DNA of 64,000 nt from Chloroflexota bacterium (GTDB lineage: Bacteria > Chloroflexota > Anaerolineae > Anaerolineales > UBA4823), in assembly GCA_029782365.1 (NCBI GenBank), contig JAKOUW010000076.1:248001-312000 (forward strand), written 5' to 3'. This document shows positions 37,177 through 46,781 of the stretch, in pieces. Within the stretch, counting starts at the first letter, position 1; each line of letters opens with the position of its first letter. Below the pieces are notes generated by a model that did no database searches, was not told where the DNA came from, and saw only the letters and a program-made list of their open reading frames with translations. A program made the position numbers and the translations under genes.

Positions 37177-40100
37177 ATGAAAAACACACAAGTCTTGAAA
37201 AGCCTGGTGCGATTAATCGCCCCGAACGGCATCCCAGTCGGTTTGGGGTTCATGTTTTCATCCAGGTTTGTTCTCTGTACTGCGAGTTCGGTCAGCGCGT
37301 CTTTGGGATTAGATCAATTTCCGACAACTGCGCCTGAAGATGATGTTTCTCTCTATATAAACAACAATCAACCGATTCTTGGCCACGTGGTTGCCTGGCA
37401 TCCGCCACATGCAGACTCAAATTTAGATGCAGCAGTGGTAGAGCTTGATGATTCATTTATTTTTCCGCAAGATCTACCTGCGCTGGCGTTTTTAGAAGGT
37501 CCAGCAAACCAACCGATGCAGGCGGTTTGTCCAGATAACGGCAGGCTGATCAGTGTTAATGACATCGTCCAGGTTTTGTATCAATCTCTAGCACCGACTG
37601 GCGGTATCTTTGTCAAAGAGCTTAACACAGCAAAGGATTTGCGGCTGCCAGGAGGCTTAGGTTCTCCGGTCTGGTTAGACCAGGGAATTATTGGGATAAT
37701 TAATCTGGCTGACACACCCCAAGGAATCTACCCGGTGGTCATGCCTTTGGAGCTCATTGCGCCTATTTTTCCAGATTTACCGGTCAGGCTGCCAGGAGCC
37801 CAGCCCGGCATCCTATATGGGGTTCCGGATACAGACCCAGATTTCATCGGACGGCAGGAAGAGTTCCAAGTGCTGCGCAGTGCACTGCTGGGTGTTCATC
37901 ATACGCTGAGTCTGCCGGGTGATATTTTCGGCACCACAGCTTTCACTACATTGACCAGCACAGGACCTATAGACTCCCTGCGGTCCGACCGCATTGTTTT
38001 GCATGGAATTCCTGGAATTGGGAAAACAAGCCTGGCTGCCTCTGTGTTGAGGGACAGCCTGGTTCGCAGGATTTACCCGGATGGCATCTTCTGGCTCACC
38101 CTTGGAAAAGAACCTGACTTGCTTTCCTTGCAAGCGCGGTTGATCCACATGGTGGGAGGGGGGTACCAAAATTTTCAAGATGTTGCACAGGGAAGGCGGA
38201 TTTTACGCAGCCTGTTATTCGATAAAAGATGTCTGTTGGTGTTAGATGATGTTTGGGATGGCGCCACGGCGAGAATGCTGGACTGCCTGGGAACACGGGG
38301 AATGCTGTTGGTTTTGGGTCGTGAATCTGGCCTGGTTGGTACTTTGCATGCCCAAAATATTCCCTTAGGACCGTTACCGGCTGCATCTGCTGATCAATTA
38401 CTGCGGAAATTATCAGGTGTAGCCAAAAGGCCTCTCAATTTAGAAGAGCGGCAGTTATTGCTTCAATGTGAGGGAATTCCATTGGCAATTTGCCTGTTGG
38501 CAGGGATAATAAAGTTTCACTTTTTGAATGAGAAACAAATTGTCGCGCAAATTGGCAATTTTGACATCCAGGCATTTTCCAGCCTGGAGGAATATCTCTA
38601 CCTCCCCTTGTTAAAGATGATGAATATTACAGTCCGCTATCTGCCTGTTGATATTCGCGAGCGGCTGGTTGAGATGGTGATTTTTCCTGCTGGAAATCCT
38701 ATCCCAGTGAGTGTGCTTCAGACGTATTGGAAACCAAAAGGGATCAGTGCAGCCGAGACGGAGGAGATCATCAGCCTTATCTCAAAGTATGGACTGCTGA
38801 AATACGACACACGCCTTTCGCCAGCAAATGCCATCAATTTACATGATTTTGTTCTGGCATACCTTTCATTATTGGCTGGCGACACTGCTCTTTTACACCG
38901 CGCCTTTGTACTAGCGTATGGGATTTTGCCGCCTTTACCCGATGGATACATCCTCGATCACCTGGCCGGTCACATGATTGCGGCGAATATGCAGCCTGAC
39001 TTACTGCGCTTATTATTAGATTATGGTTTTCTGGCGAGAAGGTTAGCTAATGGTACCCTGGCAAGTTTGTTGGCTGATTTTCGCCTGGCTCTTTCTGCCC
39101 CGGAATTATCTTTATGGGATCGCGGAAGTGGCTGCGAGGGATTGCTGTTTATTCAGACTGCAATACGCCAATCAGCGCCATTTCTCATTCGGAATCCTCA
39201 ATCCCTTGCTGCCCAATTGATTGGCCGCCTGGCGGGTATTCCCGAGCCGCATCTTGACCAATTGCTGGCAAGTGTTCGCAAACGATTGAAAAAAAATGAG
39301 CTGGTTCCTTTGGGACAGTCATTATCCTGGCCAGGCAAGAAACATATCTTCAGCTTGAAAGGTCACACCGCGCCGATCCGCTGCATCGCTGTTACATTGG
39401 ATGGCTTAAATATCATTTCGTCCGGGGATGACAAAACCATACGAATTTGGGATGCCATGACTGGTCGATGTACAGGTGTATTGTCGGGACACACAGCGTC
39501 AGTTTGTGCGTTGGCACCTACGCCGGATGGGCAGCATTTCATCTCTGGAGGCGATGATGGTGATTTGATTTTGTGGAAATTGGCTGAAAAACAGCCAATC
39601 CGCATTCTTCATGATGCAACCAGCGAACACGGGCGTGTGCTGGCGCTCAATGTGTCGTCTGATGGACGCAGGGCTATCGCCTCTTACGCAGATCGAAAAA
39701 TCTTGCTTTGGAATCTGGAGTATTTTCGCTTATTAAGAGAATTTGACATAGATAACGACCAGGCAAGAGCAATAAATATCTTGCCGGGGAGTTTGAAAGC
39801 TGCTTCTGCTGGCCGGACGATCCGGATTTGGGATCTGGAAACCGGACAGGTGATGATGTCTTTGCCTGGACATACCGGCAATGTGAACGCTCTTTTACCA
39901 ACCAATGATGGGCAGCGTTTAATTTCTGCGGCTGACGACCACACCATCCGGATTTGGGATATTCAAAATGGCATTGAGCTGCGAACTTTGTTCCACCATG
40001 GTGGGGCGGTGATGGCTCTAGCACAGGTGCCCGGCTTACACATGATCGTTTCAGCTGGAGCGGATAACCTTATTCGCACATGGGATCTGGACAGCGGAAG

Positions 40101-42144
40101 GTTAGTAAGCAGCATTGAATCGCAATCCAGCCAGGTTAATGCACTGGCAATAACGCCTGATGGAAGGCGTTTGATTTCAGGTGGTGAACGCCGCCTGGTA
40201 AATGTATGGGATTTTGCCAACCGACGATTATTGAGGAGTATCAAAGGCCCACTGACGCGAAACAGTGCAGTAATTCTGACACAGGATGGTAAATTCGCCA
40301 TTTCAGCAAGCGCAGATGGTGCGCTTCGAATGTGGGAACTCGCCAGTGGAAAACAAACCAGGCTGATACAAGAGAAAGGCAGTAATATTTACGCCTTGGC
40401 GCTGGCTTCGGATAACCGCCGCCTGTTTTCTGCGGCCGAAGATGGTATCCTTACCATGTTTGACCTTCTAGATGCCAGTAAGCCGGCGACGCCAATTGGA
40501 GAACACCTTGGAGCAGTCTTAGGGGTCGCCGTGACTCCGGACGGCAGCAGGGTAGTAACGGCCTCGGCAGATAGCACCTTACGAATTTGGGATATTTCAC
40601 CAACTGAAGAAAATAAAATGGGGACCGGAGAGTTGATTGCTACTCTGTACGGTCACTCCAGCTGGGTGCGCAGTGTAGCCTGCCTGCCTGATAATTGGCG
40701 AGCCGTTTCTGTTTCAGCAGATCACACAATGAAGCTCTGGGATTTGGACAGCGGAGCGCTTATCTATTCTGTTGAAGCTCATCAAGGAGAGATTAACGAT
40801 GTGGCTGTGCTGGAACGCGGTCTGCGGGTGGTCACTGCGGGAGACGACCGCCTGCTGAGAGTCTGGGATGTTGAAACCGGTCATCCTCAATTTACCCTGA
40901 CCGGTCACACTGGAGAGGTGAATGCTGTTGCAGCTACACCAGAGAAATCAAGAATAGTTTCCGTCTCTCATGACCGGTCTGTGCGGGTGTGGGATTTACC
41001 CACCCGTCGAAAAGCAACTCCAGGCAGTAGTGATGATTTAAACGGTCCTCTTGTCCAGGCCACATTGGATTTGGAAGACCATGCCGATTGGATTCATACT
41101 GTGGCAATCACTCCTGATGGAAAACGGGCAATTTCTGCATCTGAAGATACTTCATTGAAAATATGGGATATTTCCATAGAAGGCGATGCCAGCCTGGGCC
41201 GTGTGCCTGATCTTTTGCCAATGCACACTGGAGGCGCGACTGCATTTGACTTTTCTCGAGATGGACGGTACGGCCTCAGCGCAGGAGCGGACGGCGTGAT
41301 CCGCTTTTGGCATTTTGAGAGGGGAACTTCTGGATTGGTGGAGAAATCCACCTGTAAAGAGACAATGCAGACCAAAAGCCCGGTGTTAACAACGCGCTTC
41401 TTCCCGGATGGGGTGAGAGTCGCGGCAAGTACAGCGGATGGTGCAGTGTGCATTTGGGATGTCGATCGTTCTTTTGAACCTTTGCGAAAGATGGTGAATG
41501 GGAACCTTATTCCTCATCTTCTAGCAATTACACCAGACAGCCGACGTCTGATTATCGGCAACGATACCCGGCTGCAGATTTGGGATGTACTTCAAGGCTG
41601 TTTCCTTATGGAACACCAGATATCCGCACCTGTGTTAAGCCTGGCTCCGTTGCCAAGCTCGCGAATGGCAGTCGGGGTTTTGGAAGATGGCAGACTAATC
41701 TTCTGGGATATATATACTGACCGTATCAGCGAGATTCCTATAAGTGATGGATTGCCTCCTTCAACCAAATTCAAAGCCGCGGCATTCGAAACGACAGAGT
41801 TTGTTCTCGCAATGGTTACCCAAAATGGCCGAGCGATGGTTTGGAATCTGGCATCGTTAAAACCAACAGGGCATCGTCAAATCATACCTCCTGTTCAAAT
41901 GCTGGCACCAACCCAGATCGATGGCGATTTTAAAGAGGTTGTCGGGCTCGACTTAACCAATCGTGGACAGCGGCTGGCAATCGCATGTGGTGGAGATTTT
42001 TCTTTGCATAATACTGCCTCTGGCAAACAAATTGCGTTGTTCAATATTGATGCAGGGCTATTGGGATGCAGAGGTGCAAAGAATGGGGCAATTTATCTTG
42101 TCGGTGATGATTTGGGTAGAATTCATCTTTTACGGGCAGGATAA
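37177..42144 (+). CDS. STAND (NB-ARC) ATPase with N-terminal pseudo-trypsin domain and ~21 WD40 repeats
   Basis: A 1655-residue protein. Residues 1-200 follow a trypsin-like fold: FMFSSRFVLCTASSVS where the catalytic His of the usual TAAHV is missing, LDAAVVEL with the Asp kept, and GGLGSPVWLDQGIIGI where the catalytic Ser of GxSGGP is Leu. It is therefore probably not a protease. Residues 222-460 are NB-ARC: FIGRQEEF, Walker A GIPGIGKTS (277-285), Walker B LLVLDDVW (353-360) and CEGIPLAI. Residues about 465-720 are helical winged-helix and ARC-like. From about 725 to the end I count about 21 WD40 units by their (I/V)W(D/N/E) ends, enough for three seven-blade propellers. WD40 likely senses a ligand; nucleotide-driven oligomerisation would then bring the N-terminal domains together. 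Confidence 0.88.
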   Translation: MKNTQVLKSLVRLIAPNGIPVGLGFMFSSRFVLCTASSVSASLGLDQFPTTAPEDDVSLYINNNQPILGHVVAWHPPHADSNLDAAVVELDDSFIFPQDLPALAFLEGPANQPMQAVCPDNGRLISVNDIVQVLYQSLAPTGGIFVKELNTAKDLRLPGGLGSPVWLDQGIIGIINLADTPQGIYPVVMPLELIAPIFPDLPVRLPGAQPGILYGVPDTDPDFIGRQEEFQVLRSALLGVHHTLSLPGDIFGTTAFTTLTSTGPIDSLRSDRIVLHGIPGIGKTSLAASVLRDSLVRRIYPDGIFWLTLGKEPDLLSLQARLIHMVGGGYQNFQDVAQGRRILRSLLFDKRCLLVLDDVWDGATARMLDCLGTRGMLLVLGRESGLVGTLHAQNIPLGPLPAASADQLLRKLSGVAKRPLNLEERQLLLQCEGIPLAICLLAGIIKFHFLNEKQIVAQIGNFDIQAFSSLEEYLYLPLLKMMNITVRYLPVDIRERLVEMVIFPAGNPIPVSVLQTYWKPKGISAAETEEIISLISKYGLLKYDTRLSPANAINLHDFVLAYLSLLAGDTALLHRAFVLAYGILPPLPDGYILDHLAGHMIAANMQPDLLRLLLDYGFLARRLANGTLASLLADFRLALSAPELSLWDRGSGCEGLLFIQTAIRQSAPFLIRNPQSLAAQLIGRLAGIPEPHLDQLLASVRKRLKKNELVPLGQSLSWPGKKHIFSLKGHTAPIRCIAVTLDGLNIISSGDDKTIRIWDAMTGRCTGVLSGHTASVCALAPTPDGQHFISGGDDGDLILWKLAEKQPIRILHDATSEHGRVLALNVSSDGRRAIASYADRKILLWNLEYFRLLREFDIDNDQARAINILPGSLKAASAGRTIRIWDLETGQVMMSLPGHTGNVNALLPTNDGQRLISAADDHTIRIWDIQNGIELRTLFHHGGAVMALAQVPGLHMIVSAGADNLIRTWDLDSGRLVSSIESQSSQVNALAITPDGRRLISGGERRLVNVWDFANRRLLRSIKGPLTRNSAVILTQDGKFAISASADGALRMWELASGKQTRLIQEKGSNIYALALASDNRRLFSAAEDGILTMFDLLDASKPATPIGEHLGAVLGVAVTPDGSRVVTASADSTLRIWDISPTEENKMGTGELIATLYGHSSWVRSVACLPDNWRAVSVSADHTMKLWDLDSGALIYSVEAHQGEINDVAVLERGLRVVTAGDDRLLRVWDVETGHPQFTLTGHTGEVNAVAATPEKSRIVSVSHDRSVRVWDLPTRRKATPGSSDDLNGPLVQATLDLEDHADWIHTVAITPDGKRAISASEDTSLKIWDISIEGDASLGRVPDLLPMHTGGATAFDFSRDGRYGLSAGADGVIRFWHFERGTSGLVEKSTCKETMQTKSPVLTTRFFPDGVRVAASTADGAVCIWDVDRSFEPLRKMVNGNLIPHLLAITPDSRRLIIGNDTRLQIWDVLQGCFLMEHQISAPVLSLAPLPSSRMAVGVLEDGRLIFWDIYTDRISEIPISDGLPPSTKFKAAAFETTEFVLAMVTQNGRAMVWNLASLKPTGHRQIIPPVQMLAPTQIDGDFKEVVGLDLTNRGQRLAIACGGDFSLHNTASGKQIALFNIDAGLLGCRGAKNGAIYLVGDDLGRIHLLRAG

Positions 42145-42160
42145 ATAATTGAGAGTTTGA

Positions 42161-42189
42161 TTGACAAGCATGGTTATTGCCGTTATATT
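42161..42189 (+). promoter_or_regulatory. Consensus-type promoter for DUF970 pair
   Basis: TTGACA (42161-42166), exactly 17 bases, TATATT (42184-42189), about 25 bases before the first DUF970 start. The pair is therefore probably transcribed on its own and not only by read-through from the STAND gene. Confidence 0.75.
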
Positions 42190-42213
42190 TGAAACTATCA
42201 TTTTCCAGGAGAG

Positions 42214-42564
42214 ATGGCTTTGACAGGAAGTGACGAAATCAATACTTTAGTGGTTGCAACCATTCTCGGAGGCCAGGCCGGTTTGTTAGCGCAAATTCTG
42301 CGCGAAAAAAGCTACCGGTTTACTGAGGTTGACAGTCGTATGGGGTTCATTCAAGAACCAGTAACGTCATTGTTCATCGGCTTGAACAATTCACAACTTA
42401 ATGATTTGTTAGCGCTTGTACGGCAATATTGTCCTTCGCGCTTGCAGTATATACCCGCTCGTCTGGATGCTTCGGCTTTGCAAGGTCAGCCATTGATGAT
42501 TGAAGCGCTCCTTGGCGGGGCTACATTATTTGCTTTTGATGTAGAACAATTCATTCAGTTGTGA
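42214..42564 (+). CDS. DUF970-like protein, degenerate paralogue of c-di-AMP receptor
   Basis: The 116-residue product aligns along its length with the following gene: LVVATILGGQAGLLAQIL / MKVIIAIVKD, YRFTEVDSRMGF / FRVTRMASTGGF, TSLFIGLNNSQLNDLL / VTLLIGVEDGQVNEVI, and ATLFAFDVEQFIQL / ATIFVVNAIHY. The fold should be the PII-like DUF970 (PstA/DarA) fold. However, the ligand motif STGGF...GN of the family is replaced by SRMGF and EPV, so c-di-AMP binding is doubtful. An AGGAG lies only 2 bases before ATG 42214; TTG 42220 would be better spaced, so the start is uncertain. It may partner with or modulate the intact copy. Confidence 0.7.
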   Translation: MALTGSDEINTLVVATILGGQAGLLAQILREKSYRFTEVDSRMGFIQEPVTSLFIGLNNSQLNDLLALVRQYCPSRLQYIPARLDASALQGQPLMIEALLGGATLFAFDVEQFIQL

Positions 42565-42571
42565 GGATGCG

Positions 42572-42835
42572 ATGAAAGTCATAATAGCCATTGTGAAAGA
42601 CACGGATGATGCAGAAGTCATCCATCAATTGGTTGAACATCAATTTCGAGTGACGAGGATGGCGAGCACAGGGGGATTCTTGCACAGGGGAAATGTCACT
42701 CTCCTGATCGGCGTTGAAGATGGCCAGGTTAATGAGGTGATTGAAACTCTCAACGCAGCATGTCAGCCAGTACAAAATGGCCAACACAAAGCAACGATCT
42801 TTGTTGTCAACGCAATCCATTACGAACAAACTTAA
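42572..42835 (+). CDS. DUF970 PII-like protein, cyclic-di-AMP receptor family
   Basis: An 87-residue protein, slightly shorter than PstA/DarA (about 105-109). It has the family signature FRVTRMASTGGFLHRGNVTLLIGVED (quoted in parts: FRVTRMASTGGFL and GNVTLLIGVED), whose Thr, Gly and Asn surround c-di-AMP in PstA structures. It probably forms a trimer and signals c-di-AMP level to an unknown partner. It lies 7 bases after the degenerate paralogue and 21 before the MFS gene, so all three may be one operon. No diadenylate cyclase gene is in the window. Confidence 0.82.
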   Translation: MKVIIAIVKDTDDAEVIHQLVEHQFRVTRMASTGGFLHRGNVTLLIGVEDGQVNEVIETLNAACQPVQNGQHKATIFVVNAIHYEQT

Positions 42836-42856
42836 TAATCCAATAGGGTAGCTTAT

Positions 42857-44182
42857 ATGGCGGGTTGGAAGGAGCGCTTACACGCTTATAGTTCAGGCTG
42901 GCAGCAAAACATTTTCCAATTCTTGATGGGAGGTACTTGGGCGTTATCACAACCATTAATTGTCCAACGCAACCTTGGATATTTTTGGCTAGATGGTTTC
43001 TTCGCCAATGCATCCGACGCGATTCTCCTAACCTACCTGACCCTCTATTTTCTTTCATTGGGAGCAAGTGATCAGCAAATAGGTTTGGTGAGCGGGCTGG
43101 CGAGTTTGAGCGCAACAATATTGTTGATGCCTGGGGCTCTCCTGGTTGAGCGTTTCGGTCACCGAAAATGGATCACTGTTGCTGCAGGTGGCATCATCAG
43201 CCGAATCATGATCGCTTTGTTTGTCTTGACTCCGCTCTTCCTCCAAGGTCAGTTGTTAATTTACGCTCTCATGGCATTCGAAATCACTCGGCAGGGGTTT
43301 ATCAACCTGGCTTTACCTGCCTGGACTTCATTAACAGGTGATTTGGTGCCGATTGCACGCCGAGGAACTTATTTTGCTTCGCGTAACATCATCATGAGCC
43401 TGGCAAGCATAATGGTTACAATCTATGCAGGGCAACTGATCACGCGTACAGGTACTCCTTTTGGCTACCAATTGGCGTTGGGGCTGGCCTTTGGGTTTGG
43501 GGCTGTTTCAACTTTTTTCTTTTCTCGCATTCATGAGAAGCCCCCCAGTCTGTCTCCCAGGCAAAATAGTTCATTCAAACTAAAGGATATTCTCCAGCCA
43601 TTAATTGAGAATCGCCAACTGCTGGCGATTTGTGGCACAGCGGCATTGTGGAATTTTGCGTTGAATATCTCAGGACCATTTTTTAGCGTTTACCAGGCAA
43701 AGAACTTGATGTTGACGCCTGCCGTCATCGGGCTGTTGAGCACTGTGAGCAGCATAGCTGGCTTACCTGCCCAGAGAATTATGGGACCTTTAGCTGACCG
43801 CCTTGGGCCATATAAAGTCCAAAAAATGATGGGCTTGTTGATCCCCTTGCTGCCATTAAGCTGGTATTTTGTGACCAATCCTTTCTGGGCTCCATGGCAA
43901 ATCACAGTGATTAATATTATTGGAGGCTTCTTCTGGGCTGGGTTTTCGTTGGCTTCTTTCAATATGCTGCTGGCGGTTGCGCCTGCAGAACAACGCGCTA
44001 GAATTTCGGCGTTGTATCAAATGATCGTGGCGATATCTTTGGCCGTCGGGGCAATTCTTGGGGGATTTGTTGTATCCAACCTGGGTTTTCGGATGGTTTT
44101 TTTGCTCTCAGCGGTTGGTCGCTGGATTGCTGCGATTTTATTTGCCAGATTCGTCAAACCGATCAAACAGGTTGAATCCTGA
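42857..44182 (+). CDS. Major facilitator superfamily transporter
   Basis: A 441-residue protein with about twelve membrane segments. The loop after the second segment reads GALLVERFGHRKWIT, the MFS cytoplasmic signature, and the second half has LPAQRIMGPLADRLGP. About 50 residues precede the first clear helix, including LMGGTWALSQPLIVQ. It resembles the DUF-type MFS proteins common in Chloroflexota, with no hint of substrate. It starts 21 bases after the c-di-AMP receptor-like gene, which makes regulation by c-di-AMP signalling worth considering but unproven. Confidence 0.85.
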   Translation: MAGWKERLHAYSSGWQQNIFQFLMGGTWALSQPLIVQRNLGYFWLDGFFANASDAILLTYLTLYFLSLGASDQQIGLVSGLASLSATILLMPGALLVERFGHRKWITVAAGGIISRIMIALFVLTPLFLQGQLLIYALMAFEITRQGFINLALPAWTSLTGDLVPIARRGTYFASRNIIMSLASIMVTIYAGQLITRTGTPFGYQLALGLAFGFGAVSTFFFSRIHEKPPSLSPRQNSSFKLKDILQPLIENRQLLAICGTAALWNFALNISGPFFSVYQAKNLMLTPAVIGLLSTVSSIAGLPAQRIMGPLADRLGPYKVQKMMGLLIPLLPLSWYFVTNPFWAPWQITVINIIGGFFWAGFSLASFNMLLAVAPAEQRARISALYQMIVAISLAVGAILGGFVVSNLGFRMVFLLSAVGRWIAAILFARFVKPIKQVES

Positions 44183-44213
44183 TCCCAATTCATTCATTTT
44201 CATAAAATGATCC

Positions 44214-44241
44214 TTGACAAATAGAACATTAGTTCTATAAT
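44214..44241 (+). promoter_or_regulatory. Consensus promoter with LexA-like palindrome in spacer
   Basis: TTGACA (44214-44219), 16 bases, TATAAT (44236-44241). The spacer and -10 start hold the exact palindrome TAGAAC-ATTA-GTTCTA (44222-44237), which fits the GAAC-N4-GTTC core of the Gram-positive type SOS box. A repressor bound here would block RNA polymerase. Confidence 0.65.
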
Positions 44242-44278
44242 AATGGATATAGATCGCGTTTCAAAAAAGGAGCAAAAT

Positions 44279-45031
44279 ATGAACCGGTCATTTTATGATA
44301 GTCCACTATCCATCCTGCCCAGGGTGAAGATTAATCGAAATTTACTGTTCGGCGGTTTGATCATTGCAGCTTTACTGGCTTTCGAAATTTTTAATTATTC
44401 AACCACCGAATATTCCCTACGAGATTTGCTTGGTGACCTCAGCTTCTTAGGCTTGCAGTGGTCGACCATCTTATCGATCGCATTCTGTGGAATTGATTTT
44501 GCTGGCCTGGCACGACTGTTCACGCCAGAAGTAGGGGATGAGGAACCAAAAGAAATCTGGTATTTATTTGGCGCCTGGCTTTTGGCTGCCACTATGAATG
44601 CAATGCTAACCTGGTGGGGCGTGTCGGTAGCGATATTAAATCATTCACCTTCGACAAATGTTGTCATCGATCGAGAAACAGTTATTACAGTTGTGCCGGT
44701 GTTTGTTGCCATAATGGTGTGGCTGATCAGGATTTTAATCATCGGTACTTTTTCCGTAGCTGGTGATAAACTCTTACATGCGCCGAAGCGCACTCGTCAG
44801 GCGCCGGTGTACAACCGACCTGCCTCTCAGCCAACCATAGCCACTCGATCCCAGGCGCCTATGCCTGCTGCCAATTTAAGCCGGCCAAACATGCCACAGC
44901 CAGTTTTCAAAGCAGCACCGAAACCTGTGCCTCCCGTCAACACAGCTATTTCTCGACCGGAACCCACGTATGTACCAATCTCCATGGGCGCTAGTGGTAG
45001 AGAGTCGGATGATTTTCAAGTCATTCCCTGA
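44279..45031 (+). CDS. Unrecognised membrane protein with Pro-rich tail
   Basis: ATG 44279 follows AAAAAAGGAGCAAAAT. The 250-residue product has about four hydrophobic segments (residues roughly 20-40, 55-75, 95-120 and 135-160) and then an Ala/Pro/Arg-rich, probably unstructured cytoplasmic tail of about 85 residues with repeated Q(A/P)P and RP motifs. I do not recognise the family. A strong promoter with an embedded palindrome precedes it, which suggests tight repression until a signal is met. It is convergent with the amidase gene, with no base between the two stops. Confidence 0.75.
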   Translation: MNRSFYDSPLSILPRVKINRNLLFGGLIIAALLAFEIFNYSTTEYSLRDLLGDLSFLGLQWSTILSIAFCGIDFAGLARLFTPEVGDEEPKEIWYLFGAWLLAATMNAMLTWWGVSVAILNHSPSTNVVIDRETVITVVPVFVAIMVWLIRILIIGTFSVAGDKLLHAPKRTRQAPVYNRPASQPTIATRSQAPMPAANLSRPNMPQPVFKAAPKPVPPVNTAISRPEPTYVPISMGASGRESDDFQVIP

Positions 45032-46714
45032 TTAATTGCTGGATAATAAATCCCAGTAGACAACTGGTTTTAAACGCTCCACTACCTGGTCAGCAAAATT
45101 TGCCAGGCGTAGTAAAGTATGTTCATTCCAGGGCCTGCCCATTACTTGAAAACCAATGGGCAGGTTTTCATTTGTGTAGCCAACAGGGAATGAAATTGCA
45201 GGTAAACCTGTCAAATTAGCTGGTACAGCGAAACGCATAATTTCTGCAAGGGTCGTCAGGTCGGATTCACCATCGGGTATGGCATCCAAAGGAATTTTTG
45301 GCGAACTGATACCTGTTGCAGGGGTGGCAATCACGTCAACTTTCTGGAAGGCGAGGCCAAAGGTTTTCATCGCTTGCGTGCGAATTCTCTGAGCAAGCAC
45401 ATAATCGGTGGAAGTGAAATGCTGAGCCAAAGCCAGGTTTGTCCGAACATCCAAGCCGAATTCATCTTGATGATCAGAAAGATACGGCATCATCGAAGTG
45501 AGCATTTCAGAAGCGATCGTAACCAAATGTGCCACACGCATGGCCTCCAACCCTGGAATTTCGATTGCTACAATTTTAGCTCCGGCCGATTCCATCTTAC
45601 CCAGAAATCCTTCGCAAACAGATACCACCTCCTGGCTGGCATGCCTGAACCATGGCCAATATACGCCTATGGAAAGGTCATTCAACTCCGTCTTGTTGAA
45701 ATTAACCAGGCTTGGGATGGGTTGATTCCAGGTATTGGGGTCACGTTCATCTTTTCCTGCAATGATTGCATAGATCCATGCTGCATCCAATGCTGAGCAA
45801 GCCAAGGGTCCAATATGAGCAACGCTCCAACACAGAGGCGCGGCGCCGAATTCACTGACACGTCCAAACGTCGATTTAAGCCCTACCAACCCACAAAATG
45901 AGGAAGGGATGCGTATTGAGCCGCCTCCATCTGCACCAATAGCAGCAGGTGCCAGGCCAGCGGCAACGGCCGCTGCTGGGCCGCTGGAACTACCCCCGGT
46001 AAAATGGTCAGGATGATACGGGTTTCGTGCGATCCCATAATGTGGATTTAATCCAGTGACGCCGATTCCTATTTCATGCATATTTGCTTTGCCAACCAAC
46101 ATCGCGCCAGCCCGGCGTAAGCGAGCTGCAATCGTGGAATCCTCTTCCGCGGATGTTCGACCCAAGAAACGCGTGCCAACTCTGGTTCGATATGGCGTCA
46201 GGTCAATCTCATCCTTCACAGGTATTGGAATGCCGTCCAGAATGCCCAGTGTTTTTCCATTATTTAAACGCTCAGTGGACTCTGCGGCCTGGCGCCTGAT
46301 ATCCTCCGGTTTTACATCTATAATCGCTCGCAGAGCAGGCCTGGCCTTATTCGACTGTTCAACCGCAGAGAGATATCTTTCGGCAATCATTGTTGGAGAT
46401 ATTTCACCAGATTGATATTGGCGGGAAAAATTTGAAATAGATGCGAATTGAAATTTTCCGGGAAGATGATGCTGAGGAAGAGGCAATGGTTCAACCGAGA
46501 ATGGGGTTGAGCTCGTTTCTGAATACAATGGCAAAAAGGTCGGCGGTTCGGAGAGCTCTAGTTTTCGAAAAGCAGTGATTCCTGCATCTTTCAATAACGA
46601 AGGCGCCAATAAACTGGCGGTTGTCGAATTTTCCAGGAGATTACACATGACTTTTAACATCAGCCCGGCAATTCGAGGAAGCTTTACCGATTTTAAATCA
46701 TATTTTTCAGACAC
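45032..46714 (-). CDS. Amidase signature family enzyme
   Basis: Start set at GTG 46714, which has an excellent CAGGAGGCGGTT ribosome site; a TTG at 46762 would add 16 residues without one. The 560-residue product has the amidase catalytic set: Lys in IPVKDEI, cis-Ser in the [17 protein letters not shown] signature, and nucleophile Ser in [12 protein letters not shown]. An extra N-terminal region of about 90 residues precedes the amidase fold. It hydrolyses an amide of unknown type. It is not clearly GatA: no gatB or gatC is adjacent. It ends a leftward run with the HEAT-like protein and proS. Confidence 0.87.
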   Translation of the reverse strand: MSEKYDLKSVKLPRIAGLMLKVMCNLLENSTTASLLAPSLLKDAGITAFRKLELSEPPTFLPLYSETSSTPFSVEPLPLPQHHLPGKFQFASISNFSRQYQSGEISPTMIAERYLSAVEQSNKARPALRAIIDVKPEDIRRQAAESTERLNNGKTLGILDGIPIPVKDEIDLTPYRTRVGTRFLGRTSAEEDSTIAARLRRAGAMLVGKANMHEIGIGVTGLNPHYGIARNPYHPDHFTGGSSSGPAAAVAAGLAPAAIGADGGGSIRIPSSFCGLVGLKSTFGRVSEFGAAPLCWSVAHIGPLACSALDAAWIYAIIAGKDERDPNTWNQPIPSLVNFNKTELNDLSIGVYWPWFRHASQEVVSVCEGFLGKMESAGAKIVAIEIPGLEAMRVAHLVTIASEMLTSMMPYLSDHQDEFGLDVRTNLALAQHFTSTDYVLAQRIRTQAMKTFGLAFQKVDVIATPATGISSPKIPLDAIPDGESDLTTLAEIMRFAVPANLTGLPAISFPVGYTNENLPIGFQVMGRPWNEHTLLRLANFADQVVERLKPVVYWDLLSSN

Positions 46715-46781
46715 AACCGCCTCCTGAGAAAAAGAGTATTGATTTTGAATCTTGACAGACAAACCTTATGTGCAATATATT

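Noticed and set aside
37177..37780. Active trypsin-like protease at the N-terminus of the STAND protein
   Set aside because: Catalytic His and Ser positions are replaced by Ser and Leu, leaving only the Asp.
46715..46762. Longer amidase N-terminus from TTG 46762
   Set aside because: No ribosome site there, whereas GTG 46714 has AGGAGG at good spacing.
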